NCBI RefSeq assembly: GCF_008831285.2
Contig: NC_045150.1
Span: forward strand, 11,112,001-11,176,000
Source: Nymphaea colorata
Lineage: Eukaryota > Streptophyta > Magnoliopsida > Nymphaeales > Nymphaeaceae
Reading direction: 5' to 3'
DNA length: 64,000 bases
The notes under the pieces were generated by a model, which saw only the letters and a list, made by a program, of their open reading frames with translations, was not told where the DNA came from and did no database searches. The translations under genes and the position numbers were made by a program. Shown here piece after piece: positions 10,221 to 22,573 of the stretch. Each line of letters starts with the position of its first letter. Position 1 is the first letter of the stretch.

Positions 10221-12239
10221 GGTGGTGCCAATATCGTTGTTTGAATCGCACTGCTCAAATATGCCAAAATCAATTTTTGCGACCGACAAGTTCACCGCCA
10301 GTTAGTTAATGTTGGTTTTTTTGTTTAAAGAATAATATTTTAAAGGTTATTTCTTTTATTTCATATGCTTATGCATTTATACCTTTTCTGATTCACAAAT
10401 TGGATGGATTTTACAATTGCTAAATTCTTATGAATCTTCATGACAGCCGAACGCCTCCGGAACAAAGAAAGAAAAAAAAAAGTCATAGAGACATACCAAT
10501 TTAGTATCATAATTCCTGTTTAATTACACGAAGAGCAGATTGGGGGGCACGAATATGACAAAATTAATGTTAAATATTTAAAATTAGAAAACTTCATTTT
10601 GATTGGTAAATGAAAAGAAGCCGTGTCCAAAGCAGGTATTATAAAACATAACATTGGCTTCAATCCGCCAAGAATGATGTAATTTAGTTGACGAATATTC
10701 GTCAAACCCAAGCCTCGTTGGGTCTTTTACCTGAAAACCAAAAATTTATTATGATTTGTGTAGGCATTTTCTTTCTATGCCATGGTTTGCTAATTTTTAA
10801 TGTAATTTCTTGTTTTTCATCACATGTCAACCAATCCATATCATATCTCAAAATCTTTCTACTTACATGCGGCACTAGCGCTTAGTTTATTTTACCCACA
10901 AGTTCAGGTGATCTAACTTTTTAATATTGCAGTATGTTTCGAGGCCCATATCCACACGATAGAGATCTTGCTCTGTCACTAGAATAATAATCTCTGCCTT
11001 GGCAGTGTTTTATATTGGAAAACTAATTAAGCTTCTGTTCCGTGTTTGTTGCTCCCAGGTGGAATGAACAATATCAACAACTAAGAATCCAGAGATTATG
11101 ACTTTAATCATAGAGTTAATCATTTGACTGGGAATGTCATGAATATGAAGCTAAGTAGTATATTTTTGAATCGATAGTCGAATCAATTGGATCATTGCAC
11201 ATTCCCGAAAAGTAAAGGCTTTTGAAAAAATCCATAATCGCAGGCAGGTTCAGAGGTTGGAAACCTTGTTTCTCTTGCATGAACCGTTTCTAAAGAATAA
11301 AGAAATAATATTCCAAAATTCAAAGATATACCTTAATTGGAAAAGGAAAAATAGTAACGTCATGCCAACGACAAGTTCAAGTGCATGGGTAGCATCTTTG
11401 TGTGACGTGAGTCGAGCAATATTGTGTATTCATGGCCTACATACGTTAGTGATCGTCACAAGCTTGTCTAACACCTCGCCTTGCTCAAGGTTTCCTCGTG
11501 CTTGAATTTTATTTTCTGTGTTCTGCAATTCATGACTACCACAAAAAAATACTCTACTAATGCCCAAAAAACATCATTCAAAATATGGGAATCTTTTGTA
11601 ATTGATGGCAGAATCTATCAAGCTCATAATGGTTCAAGGGGGCATGTTACCCCTGGGCTAGAAAGTACAACTTTCTAGCTATATATTTATCATGTATACT
11701 CTGTCCTGTTATTATTTAGTGGACACAACAAATAACTAGATATATCATTATACATTCAATGCTACCAGATTAAAATGTGAACACTGACAATATACTTGAG
11801 CACGGAAAGACACAACAAACTTTGAAAAGTTCAGATATCAAAAGATTTACAATGAAATTTGAGCAACACTTGTTTGTAGAAAATTTGGATGTCGGATAAT
11901 TTTAATTTCTCTAGATCCAAATCTGAACAATAATTTATGTGGACAAAATCTGGCAGGGTCTCGGTGTCCCAAAAAAGTCTAACAACACATTGGTAGAATC
12001 CTGTTATCGAAATATGCTTGCAAAGTAACACGATACTTAAGTGGACTTACTGAGCTTCAATCGCTTAGCATGTTGCCCACGAGCATCCCACCTTCACTTG
12101 ATGTGCACACTAACTCAATGACTTCACTAGTTCTCAAAGTGAGCACACAAGCACCTTCAGATTCACTTTCACTAACCTGAGACTCAATCCACACCAGAAT
12201 CACCAGCACCCCTACTTGTTGTGAGAAGATGTCTGCACT

Positions 12240-13720
12240 AGCTGCCCCTTGGTGAATATATGAGCAAGCTGATCTTCTAAAGCAATTTATAACTATATCT
12301 CTACTCTCAGCTTCTTTGCTCGATAGAGTAATGTTGCACTTCTATATGTTTTGTCCGAGCAAAGTAGATGAGATTCTCTCCAAGTCTAATATTACCTTCA
12401 GTATCTCAGTAGAGTCCCACTATATAATCTACATCTTGTTTAATGTCTTCCAGCTATGACATTAGTCAAATACATTTTGGTGTTGCTTGAGATGCTGCTA
12501 TATATTTTGTTTCTGTTGTGGACAATGAAACTATTGGTTGTCTTCTGATACACCATGAATTGCCTCACTTCGAAGACAAAACGTGTATTTAGTAGTCTAT
12601 CTATGAGCCAACAAATCTCAAGCATCATCAGCATCACAATGACCGATGACTTGACAAGCTGATCTGCTTCCGTAAAGTATACCATAGTGAGCAGTTTATT
12701 TAACATACCTTAATATTCATCTCACTGCTTCTAAATGCAGCTTCGAGTCACATCAATCTACTCATAACACTAACTACATATGCAATGTTTGGTTTTGACA
12801 ATGTTAAGTATATCAAGTTTCCAACCAATTGCTGGCACATAGTGACATCTTCTAGCTTGTCTTCATCAATTCTGGCATAGTACTTATCTCAATTAGTTTT
12901 GAGATAGGTTTGCAATCAAGCATATCATACTTGCAAAGTAAGTCATCAACATATTTCATTTTTACTTAAAAATAGTCTTTAGATATGTAATCAATTTTTC
13001 GTCCAAGGAAATGTCTTAACATTCCCCCAGCTCTTTCATTTCAAATCTCATTGTGAGATGTTCACGAATGAGATTATCTTCCTTATCGTCTTCATTAATA
13101 ATTAAATCATCAACATAAATTAACATAATATTAATCTTTGTACTCTTGTCTTGATGAAGGGACTGAAATATGCTAAAGCGACTTGGAATCCCTTAAACAC
13201 TAAAAATTCAGTTATGTTTCCATACCATGCTATAGATGCTTGCCTTCCTCAATGTGCAGACATAGTTTGACTTATTTATAGATCTAAATCTTCCAAGCTG
13301 TTCCATATAGATTTCATAGTCAAACTCTTCATGCAAAAAGGCATTCTTCAGAACCATTTGCCTTAGCTTCCAATATTTGGTTGCAACGATAACTATCAAC
13401 ACATGTACATATGTGATCTTATCAACAAGACTGAAAGTCTTTTAAAAGTCAATACCATACTGATATGAAATTCCTTTCGTGATCAGACGAGCCATGTATC
13501 TATTAATTGAGTCATTTGTCTTTCTTTTTATTTTGTCAACCTACTTGGAGGTAATGGGCTTTTGCAGCTTTAGTACAAGCTCCTAGGTCTTGTTTTACAT
13601 CAATACCTTCATCTTGTCTTTCATTGCAGCTGGCCATTTGTCAACATATTTGGATACATTTGTCAACCTATAGGATGGCATAATCTTCATCAACATACTT
13701 GGAATTTGGCTTTTGGACAC
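12240..13720 (-). pseudogene. Decayed Ty1/copia reverse transcriptase-RNase H
   Basis: Read on the minus strand, pieces in several frames match the order of a copia pol. WPAAMKDKM and a cognate of RYKARLVAKG (13640-13500) come first, followed by NAFLHEEFDYEIYMEQ (about 13300), a YVDDLII-type catalytic motif (about 13120), FEMKELG (about 13040), QLVGNLIYL (about 12830), the RNase H motif STTE-KYIAAS (about 12500) and ARTKHIEVQHY (about 12330). Frameshifts and stops are frequent, so no enzyme is made. Only the part left of 12531 lies inside duplicated block C. No LTR was identified. Confidence 0.8.
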
Positions 13721-14870
13721 TTGTTAATCTTCTTAATGTTGTAGGCGTCTCTTTTTTCTTTTTCTTTCTCTTTACTTGGCATCTGCTGGTATATTATGTT
13801 TGGATGTGTTGTGGCAAGGCAGTACAATGGGCATCACAGCAAGAGAACACCATGATCAACAGACCTTGGCATTTGACCTCTCTCCAATATCTGAGTGTTA
13901 CAGTTGGTTGGAAATTGGACCTACATCTCAAGGTGCCGGTGAATGGTAGAACCCTTGAAGAAATGGTGGAGAAATTCAAGAGAGGAGAAAGAAAATGTGA
14001 AAAAATGGAAAAAAAGAGATGAAAACAAAAAGTGATCGGATTTTATACTGTCTTAAATGAATTATGAAATCACACCAAAGAATTACTTCTACATTAGAGT
14101 ACCTTACTCCTTTCATAAGACAAAAATAGGTTCAGAAACGGGGACCCATTCGTCCTAAACAGCGGCCAACAAGTTTGAAGCAAAGCTAGTGATACGTTTT
14201 GGTGTATTGTCAGGTCGCCGAGTAAGTTAAGAGGTCGTTTGACAAGTGTTCCTTCAGATAGAACAGAGAAGACATCTTGTCCACCACATCTCTGTCCTGT
14301 CCATCCTGTCATCGGTATTCTTTGTTTATTGTTTGATGGTTTTAGGAACAGAACACCATGTTCATTCTGTCCAGTGTTCATTTTCCTCCCTGTTTGTCTT
14401 GTCCGTCCTATCTATTATGCTGATGTTTGATTTGTGTTGTGCATTCTGTATGTTTTGTTCAGTGTTTGCATCATATATAGTCTGTTATGTCCATTGTTTG
14501 ATAACTAGAACACTATCATCACAAGACCCATCATAGTTATCACATAACACTATCATAGTGAGATTTTCTGTGGCTACAATGCAACTGAATGCATACATTC
14601 CAGTAAAAAAAATCTCAAATCACAAAAACTTCTGTGATAGTGATGTGAAACTTTAATATTAATCTTCAATATTATGTGAATTTTGAAGATAGAATACAAA
14701 GGATAAACTTTTTCGACGAAAAAAAATGCCCTACTAAACTACAAAATTTTTAATAAACAAGCAGCAGAACATAGCTTGTTGAGGCAGATAGCATCAAAAC
14801 TCTCAAGACAATGCATGTCTAAACAAAGAAAATATATTTTTCTTTATTTTCCACCATCAGAACTTGGCTT
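13721..14870. other. Noncoding stretch
   Basis: No recognisable gene. Between about 14240 and 14480 there is a T-rich imperfect repeat of ctgtcc/tgttc words. The ORFs at 13699-14022 and 14094-14536 show no family resemblance, and their frames overlap on both strands. Confidence 0.35.
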
Positions 14871-14877
14871 CTGATTA

Positions 14878-15040
14878 GACTGCCGCTTCTAAGATCAGGA
14901 AGATGAGAGATGAACCGGAGACCTTCTTGAACTCTGCTCCCTTCTTTGGTGCAGCACACCTTATCTTAACTGGCCTGTCACACACAATGTGCCATCCGCG
15001 TATGGACGTCACATTCATATTATCAAATCCAACAGACTCA
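14878..15040 (-). CDS. Weak exon candidate
   Basis: A minus-strand open segment reading ...VGFDNMNVTSIRGWHIV then CDRPVKIRCAAPKKGAEF and ending at a stop at 14878. The composition is more protein-like than its surroundings. I do not recognise it and see no confirmed splice site. It could be the last exon of a gene whose earlier exons lie near 16 kb, or chance. Confidence 0.2.
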
Positions 15041-16025
15041 CAGTGAGAGAAAAAAAGTAGAAAGCTCAAACATTTTGAGGGTGTTGTGAGAAATTGCCAT
15101 AAAAAATATACCAAGTTCATCTTCTTTTTTAGTTGCAGCTGGTCCTAGAGACATATAGAAATGAAAGCTCAAAGAGTTCAGTCAGGAGCCATTGAAGTCT
15201 TGTGTTAGAGGAGAGCATTCACGTGGCTCACCCAACAGCCAAAGCCGTATCACCTAGAGGAGAAAGCCACAACATGCAAAAAGAAGCATCAAAACAAGCA
15301 AGAAGACAACCGGCCTCCTTGCATTTTTCCCGTCAGGAAAAAAAAAAAAGAGTCACTGTTTGGGAGACTAAAAAATAAAGTGTATTTTGTGCGCTACCCA
15401 GTATATTTTGGGAGGTTTACATTACATTCTGATCTACTATGTTCCCAAGTCCATCTGGTTGAGTTTGAACTAACAGAATTTGCCATGGAACTCAATTTTG
15501 GTTTTCTTTTTTAATCTGAATTTAGCTTAAGTAGCCAGAGAATATTTCTCTGTGATTGATTTAGACTTTTTATCAAACTTCAGTCAACTATCAGTTTCGG
15601 ATTCAAATTCAGTTATGAAATTACGTACTAAATCTGATCCATTATATACAATACGGGCATGTACAGCTCAATGTATATTAGGAATAGCTCATGCACCATT
15701 GGTTTCCATCAATTTCTAAGCTAAGTGCTTCATGAGGTCACCTTCATTATCTGTTTTCAATCAACGACGCATAGAGTCAAGAGCCAACAAGAAACCGTTC
15801 AAGTAAATGCACACTATATACACAGACATTTCTTCAAACAATTCGAGGGCTAGCCATGTGGGTACCGGAAAATGAGATGAAAATGTATAGTTTTCACTCA
15901 ATCCTGCTGCAGATCCAGAGAGGAATACCACAAATGAGTGAGAGAGAAGAAGGAGAAAATTTGATGATTTTCTCGAAGGTTGCCTCACTTCCAAGTTGGT
16001 GTAGGATCACCTCAACAAGTGATGA
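15041..16025. other. Noncoding or intronic stretch
   Basis: Nothing identifiable. If the exon candidates at 14878 and 16030 belong to one minus-strand gene, this would be intron. Confidence 0.3.
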
Positions 16026-16043
16026 CTCAGCCACTCACGCACA

Positions 16044-16157
16044 AAATTCTGCTGCTGCACCAGGCCCAGTTGAAACACTGATGGCGGTGTCACCATTGTC
16101 GTCCCAGCGAATGATGCTGATAAGGTCCTTTGATGCGAAGTTTGGAGGAACTGAAGA
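16044..16157 (-). CDS. Weak exon candidate with good splice sites
   Basis: On the minus strand, a pyrimidine-rich acceptor (tgatattcttcag) precedes an open stretch reading PPNFASKDLISIIRWDDNG then DTAISVSTGPGAAAEFC, followed by a consensus donor GTGAGT. Other frames are also open. The upstream sequence (16250-16510) encodes a Ser/Arg-rich N-terminus resembling an organelle transit peptide, with a second GT donor near 16250. No family recognised; the exon pair would be the 5' end of a gene or pseudogene. Confidence 0.25.
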
Positions 16158-16976
16158 ATATCAGATGAGTTGGTGGTTTTTGAGTCTGAGGGCGTAACGA
16201 GTTCTGCTTGTTGTGAGGTGGATGAGAAAGCTATACGCTTGCAGTGGCTCTTACCTGGAAGAAGCCATGGCAGCGGTTTGCGGACAGAGAAGCTGTAAGG
16301 CAGACAAGAAAGCGTAGCAGGTTGTAGAGATGGAGAAACATACCTTTGGAAGACACATGAACCTTTGAAGGGGGGTTGGAACGCAGCCTCCAAATGGTGT
16401 TAGTGCAATAGGAAGAGATGTGAACAAGGGCGGTAGAATAAGAAGAAGAGTGGAGAGGCAGTGAGCAATGAAAGGAAAGGAAAAGACTCGAGCGTTGAGT
16501 GGTCTGCATAGAGCGAGAGTGAAAGAAAGGAATGGAGAAATGGTGTTTCTAGTGTTTGGATGACTAATTAATAACAAGGAAAAAAAAGTAGAGCTAATAA
16601 GTGTGTTTGGAAAGAAAAGAAAAGAAAATAATTTTTTAATAAATTCTAACCTCTCTGAAAATGAAGATTGGAAGGAAAAGGAATTCATTCCTTTTTCCCT
16701 TTTCTTGCTTCTCCTTTCCCTAACCATTTTCTTCTCTTTGTTTTTCTTTCATTTTCCTTCCATCTACTTATTTTCCTTTCTTTCCATCCATTCAAACAAT
16801 GCCTAAGGTTTTGAGATCGAGCATCTTGAGAAAGTAAAATCGAGGGTGCCGCTGGCGAGCGTTCCATGGTTCTATACCCAGCATTTTTGTCTCGAGTCAG
16901 TTTTGAGTGTCCAGCGTCCAATGTTTGTGTTGACTAGGTGAAAAACGGAACATCGTGTTCTGTTTCGCAGCATTCC

Positions 16977-18042
16977 TAGGGCTGCACAATGAGTCGAGCC
17001 AATTCGGGCTCGACTCAAATTCACCCGGAAAAACTCGACTCATTTATAAATGAGTCGAGTTCAAGCTCACCCATTAAACTTGAAATGCTAAACGAGTCGA
17101 GTTCGAGTTGCAAGAACTCGACTCGTTATTTGAAATAAACTGAATCGTACAAACCGGTTTAGGGTTAAAACGAAAGCCAATCTTCCCGTTTTGAATCTCT
17201 TCATCTTTTTTTGTGGCTGGTCTCTCTCTTCTCGATTTCTTGTCTTCCCTCTTCCGTTGACCATGATGGCCAAACGAGAAGAGGTCACGAGAGACGACCA
17301 AGGTCCACGGTACCACCGTTTGCCTTCGGTCATCCGTGTTTCATTTGAAGGGGAAGGCCGAAGGTGTGAAACTGCGAATTGCCGAAGGGCAAGCACCAAG
17401 CGCGGCAGCTGGCTGCCAGCAGCGGAGTATCCGGCAAGGCAGCAGGTGGCATGTTGTGCCAGCGAAGATGAATCGTTTCTTGTTTTGTAGGGTTTTCATT
17501 TTTTCCCCTTTTTCAGTGCTTTTGACTCATGCTTCTTGGTCCGATTTTTGTGCTGAAGAACAGAAGAAGTGCCTGGATCTCGCTTGCGTGGTCGGTGCCG
17601 CGTGACCTTTGTCCTGAACTCCTGGTTATGGTTTATCTTCTCCATTGTTTTTTTTTGTTTATTGCTTTTGTCTTTTTTTGTGGCTTCCAAATGAGTTCAT
17701 ATTAGGGTGGATGGAGGAGTTTGGCTTCTGTTTGTTGAATCTTGTGGTGTTTGTTGAATATTGTGGTGTTTTCTAATGACTGTTTTATTCTGTTGCCACT
17801 GATCATACAATCGTTCCTCTCATTTTCTTGTTTTGCTGTTTTTACATTGTGTAACAATGGAGGAGTTTGGCTTCTGTTTTTTTGTTTTTCATGAGAACAC
17901 TGAACAAGTTAAGCGAGTCGAGCTCAAGCTCGACTTTGTGTAATCGAGTCGAGCTTGAGCTTCTGTTAGGGAGCTCGACTCGAGTTTGAGTCAAGCTCGA
18001 GCTGGCCAAGCTCGAGCTCAACTCGGCTTGTGTGCAGCCCTA
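16977..18042. mobile_element. Non-autonomous hAT element, 1066 bp
   Basis: Perfect 12-bp terminal inverted repeats TAGGGCTGCACA / TGTGCAGCCCTA are flanked by AGCATTCC (16969-16976) and TGCATTCC (18043-18050), an 8-bp target duplication with one mismatch. The subterminal 130-150 bases at each end are packed with GAGTCGAG/CTCGAGC words, probably transposase-binding repeats as known for hAT ends. No transposase domain is present. The interior at about 17190-17620 is richer in GC than its surroundings and has several open frames, which may mean a captured host-gene fragment. Confidence 0.8.
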
Positions 18043-18144
18043 TGCATTCCACCCCATTCTGCAGTGCCTTGTACTGCTCTTTGGGCAGCTGGCTTAGAGT
18101 TAGTTAGGCAAGGGTGATGAGAAAGGAAGCTACACGATTTTCAA

Positions 18145-18162
18145 AGAGAGAGAGAGAGAGTC
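18145..18162. repeat. GA microsatellite
   Basis: A short run of AG dinucleotides in noncoding sequence right of the hAT element. Confidence 0.8.
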
Positions 18163-18540
18163 GGAGAAATGAAGGTGGGAATATAAGTTTGTAGTTGGTT
18201 GTTCCATCATTTCACAGGAAGTCAAAGGTTCCGTGCGATCTTGTCTATCTGAGACAAGGGGTCTGCTTTCTTTGGTGTTTCATGGTGCTGCATGCCCCAC
18301 CGAGCTTCAACTTGTTCATTGGTGATTTTTTTTTTACAGAACAGGAATTTGATGCTCCAAATACTCGTAATTGACATTGGCTGCCTATCAGCCTCATTCA
18401 TCTGTTTCGTTTGAAGTTATTGATTTTGCATTAGTAAAACATATTATGAAATGAAAATTTTATTAGAACGTGCTCCCAAATTTTAAACAATTTCACATGT
18501 TTTTATTTATTTCAAACGTTATTATGTAATATTATATATT

Positions 18541-18548
18541 ATTTATAT

Positions 18549-18586
<38 letters not shown>

Positions 18587-18640
18587 TGTAGGCACACACA
18601 AAGGACAACCCTGCTACGCACACACACACACACACACACA
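18541..18640. repeat. Compound AT/CA microsatellite
   Basis: TA-rich runs (18541-18585) are followed by a CA run at about 18618-18640. It directly precedes the 69-bp minisatellite. Confidence 0.8.
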
Positions 18641-18737
18641 GAATATTATAGGAACACACCTTTGCAACACACTCACATATATAGATGCCCTTGCCCTAGT
18701 CCCATGCTTTTCAAATTTGCTATGCCTGAGCCCGTTG

Positions 18738-18935
18738 CCCCGCACCTGCACTGGTACCTGCGCCCTTTTGACTTGGTGCTTGTTACTTAGAAGGTTAATG
18801 TGCATGTGGCCCACCTGCACTTGCACCTACACACTTGTGCCTTGGTTCGTGTTTCTTAGAAGGCTGATGTGCGTGTGCCCCACCTGCACTAGGACCTGCA
18901 TCCGTATTACTTGGTTCATGTTTGCAGAAGTTTGA
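18738..18935. repeat. Minisatellite, about 3 x 69 bp
   Basis: The word CACCTGCA starts at 18743, 18812 and 18881, exactly 69 apart. Each unit also repeats ttggt-gttt-ttagaagg-tgatgtg-gtg. Since 69 is a multiple of three, both strands hold open frames with repeated motifs (minus: AHAHQPSKKHEP; plus: LRRLMCVCPTCT). I treat those ORFs as by-products of the period. Confidence 0.75.
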
Positions 18936-18949
18936 GAATAGGAGTTTCA

Positions 18950-20198
18950 CAAGTACCACACCCCAAATCATTATCTTTTTCAAATAATTTAAAATTTTGT
19001 TATGCACATGACCTACAAAGGATATGAATATTTGGGAAATCCTGGACACTTGTCAGCTTGCCAAATCATCTCTTGACGCATATTTCTTTCAAAAGCATGA
19101 ATATGCATTTGAGATATCAGAGATTGGTTTTCGTTCATTTTTTTAGCACCACATTGTACTCTAAGGCTATTGTGAAATTCTGATGCTCACCCTCAATTAT
19201 ATGGTGTCTGAAATGAGCCAATATCAAATAAGTCACATTTTAGGGGATGTGTCATTGGCAGACGAGCCATAAGAGCTAGGCAGGTGGATAAAGGTTCTGA
19301 ATCCCTGCCCATCCTGGAGACTGGGGAAGGACCAACACGATTTTATGGACTTCAGAAAGTGGGATGTAATTGGTTAGGGATATGCCTTTAAGTATAGTTG
19401 GTAAACTCGTGAATCAGATTCAAATAACTTGAAGATTGGTTTTCCGGTCAAAGTGTTGACTCGGTAATTTGGATGGGTTAGATTATAAACTTTTAAACTA
19501 CATTTTTTCTATAAGTACATGAAGAAAGTAAGTCTCTCAGGACTCCATGTTTGATTTCTTCCAACTAAAATTGAATGACATGGAATATGAGTATTTGTAC
19601 ATACTTAGTAACTTAAGAAATAACATTTAGTATTTAGCAATGCATGATGCAATTAGGTGACAATCCCAACAGACTCGGCAAGCCCCAACTCCTGACCTCG
19701 TAAATGGATGTAGAAATATTTAGTATTTATTGGTACATGACCCCAATAGATGAGAGGGAGTTACATGCATGGCTGTGCATGGTGTACCGCATTTAGGGCA
19801 CGACAATTGTACCCCTGGCCTAGTTTTGTGAGTGCGAGTCGTGCACATGAACTTATATATAATGCAAATGTGTAAACACCTGTGCATATAACCAGCTTCA
19901 CTAGCAATAATCTCCTTGATTTTGTTCTTCACACCAAGGCCCTGTCTAGATATGTTCAGAAATCTATGTATATCGATATTTCGGCTATTTATATTCGCAG
20001 TAGATTTATAATGGGTGAAATATGCTCATATATGCTTTATTAATTGAAACCCTCGTCTACGTAAACCCGTGGAAGTTCTTGTTCATCATTGTCGAGCGAG
20101 CACCTGCATCATGCAGGAAAAGCAAAAATTACAATTTGCAAGATTTAGTTCTGAAGCGGGAAGGGAGCGGTGGAAGAATTCAGATCAATGATGCTTAC
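18950..20198. other. Noncoding stretch
   Basis: No gene recognised. At 19399 the text atagttggtaaactcg resembles one end of the CATARTTGGCAAA MITE family, but no partner end was located. Confidence 0.35.
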
Positions 20199-20380
20199 AT
20201 TAGAGGAGGAAATTCAGCGAATGGCTGCATCTTTTGCCGCCTATTGCGGACTGAAACCTTGATTTCTTGAACCCCTGTGACAAGGATAATGTCGTCCAAT
20301 GGCTCCATAATGGTTGGATTGTTAACGTCTGAATCGACAAGCTCAAAACAGTTAGGACCATTCTGCTTATGCATATCCAA
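20199..20380 (-). CDS. Exon 3 candidate of unrecognised triplicated gene, copy 2
   Basis: A 182-bp open exon between acceptor gataacag and donor AAT|GTAAGC. It reads LDMHKQNGPNCFELVDSDVN and continues ...MEPLDDIILVTG...VSVRNRRQKMQPFAEFPPL. The homologous stretch at 27827-27982 keeps the same frame (FELLDSDSNRPRF...LEDI...SVQNRRMQMPFSQLP) with an in-frame deletion of eight codons, and the same donor phase 2. This suggests past selection on the protein. I do not know the family. Confidence 0.4.
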
Positions 20381-21074
20381 CTGTTATCAAACTCCACATA
20401 TACCCGATAACTGAAAAGCGATAAACTTGTTCTTTTGGCTGCCAGGTCAACCTATTAACTACGCCGTAAAACGAGTGCTAGCATGAGCCGTTCAGAACAG
20501 CTGTATACCGGCTCACAACCTAAACAATAAGTTACACAATTGAATCCAAAACATTCTACCTTCTATTAACTATGCTTTATTTATAGTTAATTTGATGGAT
20601 GAGAAAGGAAAATATCTATAAATTGAATCCATCCAAGATCGTCAACATACTTGTTAGAATATAAGTGGAATAACCATAGCAGAAAAGGATGAAACAGATG
20701 AAGATAGAGAGGGGCTCTGTCGAGCTTTCTGAGTCAAACCTAACTGGGTCGGAAGTGGTTGGATTTTGCACTTGAGCAAGATGGGGTTTATCCTGCATCT
20801 CGTAAAATGGTGTGAATATATCAGGATTTCACTCTTGCATCCAGACTTAGGTGCATAACTATATAAGATAACTGAGTCCAGTAAACATACGGATCTCCAA
20901 CAACTGTTCGAGTATCGTCACATACTTTTCTCTACGGCCTTTCCACTTTCCTGGCTAGTGTGCTATTGAAGATTTACCTACAAGTACTATAGCTGTTCTT
21001 GCTCAGATTGGGTGCGTTTGGGAAATTGGTAACAAAAGCTGATTGTAGCATGAAGAAATATTACTAAATATAAG

Positions 21075-21116
21075 TAAAAAGATCTCTCTCTCTCTGTCTC
21101 TCTCTCTCTCTCTCTA
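21075..21116. repeat. CT microsatellite
   Basis: An interrupted CT dinucleotide run. Confidence 0.85.
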
Positions 21117-21443
21117 AATGATGAGTAGCACAACAGGTCAGGCCGGGTTTCATGTATTGACAACATCATCTTGAAGAATATTGTCCTGATGGTATTCAAG
21201 ATTGGTGATCTGGAATTAAGGGTGCCATTGTAGAGGCTAATTTGACCTGTTCTTGTCTTTCCCTCTTCCTCTTATGATTTTCATTTAAGAAATTTGACAT
21301 TTTCATGGAAACAACTCTCTCTCTCTCTGAATCGAAATACCGGTACACTCTTATGATTTTCGTGGAAGAAAATTGGCATTTTGAAGGAAGCAAAACAATG
21401 CATGTTTGCTCTTGAGATCCAAATAAAAGTTCGAGTCTCTTAC

Positions 21444-21545
21444 CTACAGGTTTCTTGGTGCAGCGAAGGGCATCATTAGCATACTCATTGCATACACAAG
21501 GATCTTTCCTGCAGATATTGTGGTCTTTATTAAAGTGAGCAGTGA
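21444..21545 (-). CDS. Exon 2 candidate of unrecognised triplicated gene, copy 2
   Basis: A 102-bp exon between acceptor tttgcag and donor GTAG|GTAAG. It reads VTAHFNKDHNICRKDPCVCN then EYANDALRCTKKPV, aligning with copies 1 and 3 at the core N-K/T-D-ICR-K/Q-DP. It is more cysteine-rich than the other copies and two bases shorter. A 186-bp intron separates it from the TTAACAG donor at 21732. The ATG-bearing upstream exon of copies 1 and 3 is not present here, because block A2 begins at 21760. Confidence 0.35.
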   Translation of the reverse strand, partial: SLLTLIKTTISAGKILVYAMSMLMMPFAAPRNL

Positions 21546-22061
21546 CTGCAAAACAAGTCCAACCAAAGAAGTAGTTGAACCTATCACTGGTCAAAAACCT
21601 TGAAGAACAAGAAAAAGGAGGAGGAGAACAAGAAAGAAATCATGATGGCAAAGTTGATGAAGATAACGACCTGTGATAATAGCAATCGGAGATACAGATA
21701 TGAAACAGAGCGAGCGGACATATTATGGTACCTGTTAACTCCACCTTATGCCCATCGATCCCCACAGGAAAAGACCCCTTTGGAAATACACATCTTTTGT
21801 GATGCCCAATAGACTTGTTAATCTTCTATATATATATATATATATATACACCACTATAAATAGTACATGGTTCCGTGTAGGCATTTTCATTCCATTGCAT
21901 GGTTATTTTGCCTTTTATTTTTCAATGTAGTTTTCTTTTTTTATCACATGTCTACCGGTCCATCATGTCAAAATCTTTCTAGTTACAAGCACTAGCTTTT
22001 TATTTTACCCACGAGTCAAATTTAGGTGATCTAACGTTTTATTATTGTAATGTTTAGGGCA

Positions 22062-22062
22062 C

Positions 22063-22094
<32 letters not shown>

Positions 22095-22297
22095 TTATAT
22101 ATATATATATATCATATATATATATATATATTTATATATATATGTATATATATATATTTATATATATATGTATATATATATATTTATATATATGTATATA
22201 TATATATTTATATATATGTATATATATATATTTATATATATGTATATATATATATTTATATATATGTATATATATATATTTATATATATATATATAC
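22062..22297. repeat. AT satellite with about 30-bp higher-order unit
   Basis: About 235 bp made only of A and T except for a few G and C bases. Units of the form (ta)n-ttta-(ta)n-gta recur about every 30-32 bases. The matching place in copy 1 (569-600) is only about 35 bp, so the array grew after the duplication or shrank in copy 1. It also opens meaningless Ile/Tyr frames on both strands. Confidence 0.9.
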
Positions 22298-22573
22298 ATA
22301 TTTTGCAATAAACTTGTCAATGTGCTGATCATGGTACGCCAACTGGATTAATCTCTGCATTGGCAGTGTTTTCTGTTGGAAAACTAATTAAGCACCGGGA
22401 GACATATTTGTTCTTGTCGCTTTCAAGCTAGGGACTATGAAATTAATCAGATTTAATCCTTTGACAGGGTATATCAATATATATGAAGCCAAGTAATATT
22501 TTGAAATGGTAATCAGAATCAGCATATTCCTGCAAAACTACAGCCTTTTGAAAACCTGTTGGGTTGTATTGCA

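Larger units (their letters stand above)
9081..12531 (+). repeat. Segmental duplication, block C copy 1
   Basis: Aligns in direct orientation with 29908-33586, from gtgcacagtgcacagccc to gtggacaatgaaac. Copy 2 has extra sequence at about 31078-31276 and 33170-33285. Copy 1 has extra sequence at about 9950-10090. The block includes the first exons of an unrecognised minus-strand gene and, at its right end, the 3' part of a decayed copia element. The right breakpoint falls inside that copia relic, which continues to about 13720 only in copy 1. Confidence 0.85.

Noticed and set aside
16251-16921. Overlapping Ser/Lys-rich ORFs up to 158 codons
   Set aside because: They lie in purine/pyrimidine-biased sequence, overlap on both strands and match no family. 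Only the splice-bounded segment at 16044-16157 was kept, at low confidence.
22050-22351. Ile/Tyr repeat ORFs of 66-92 codons
   Set aside because: Direct translation of an AT satellite, open on both strands.
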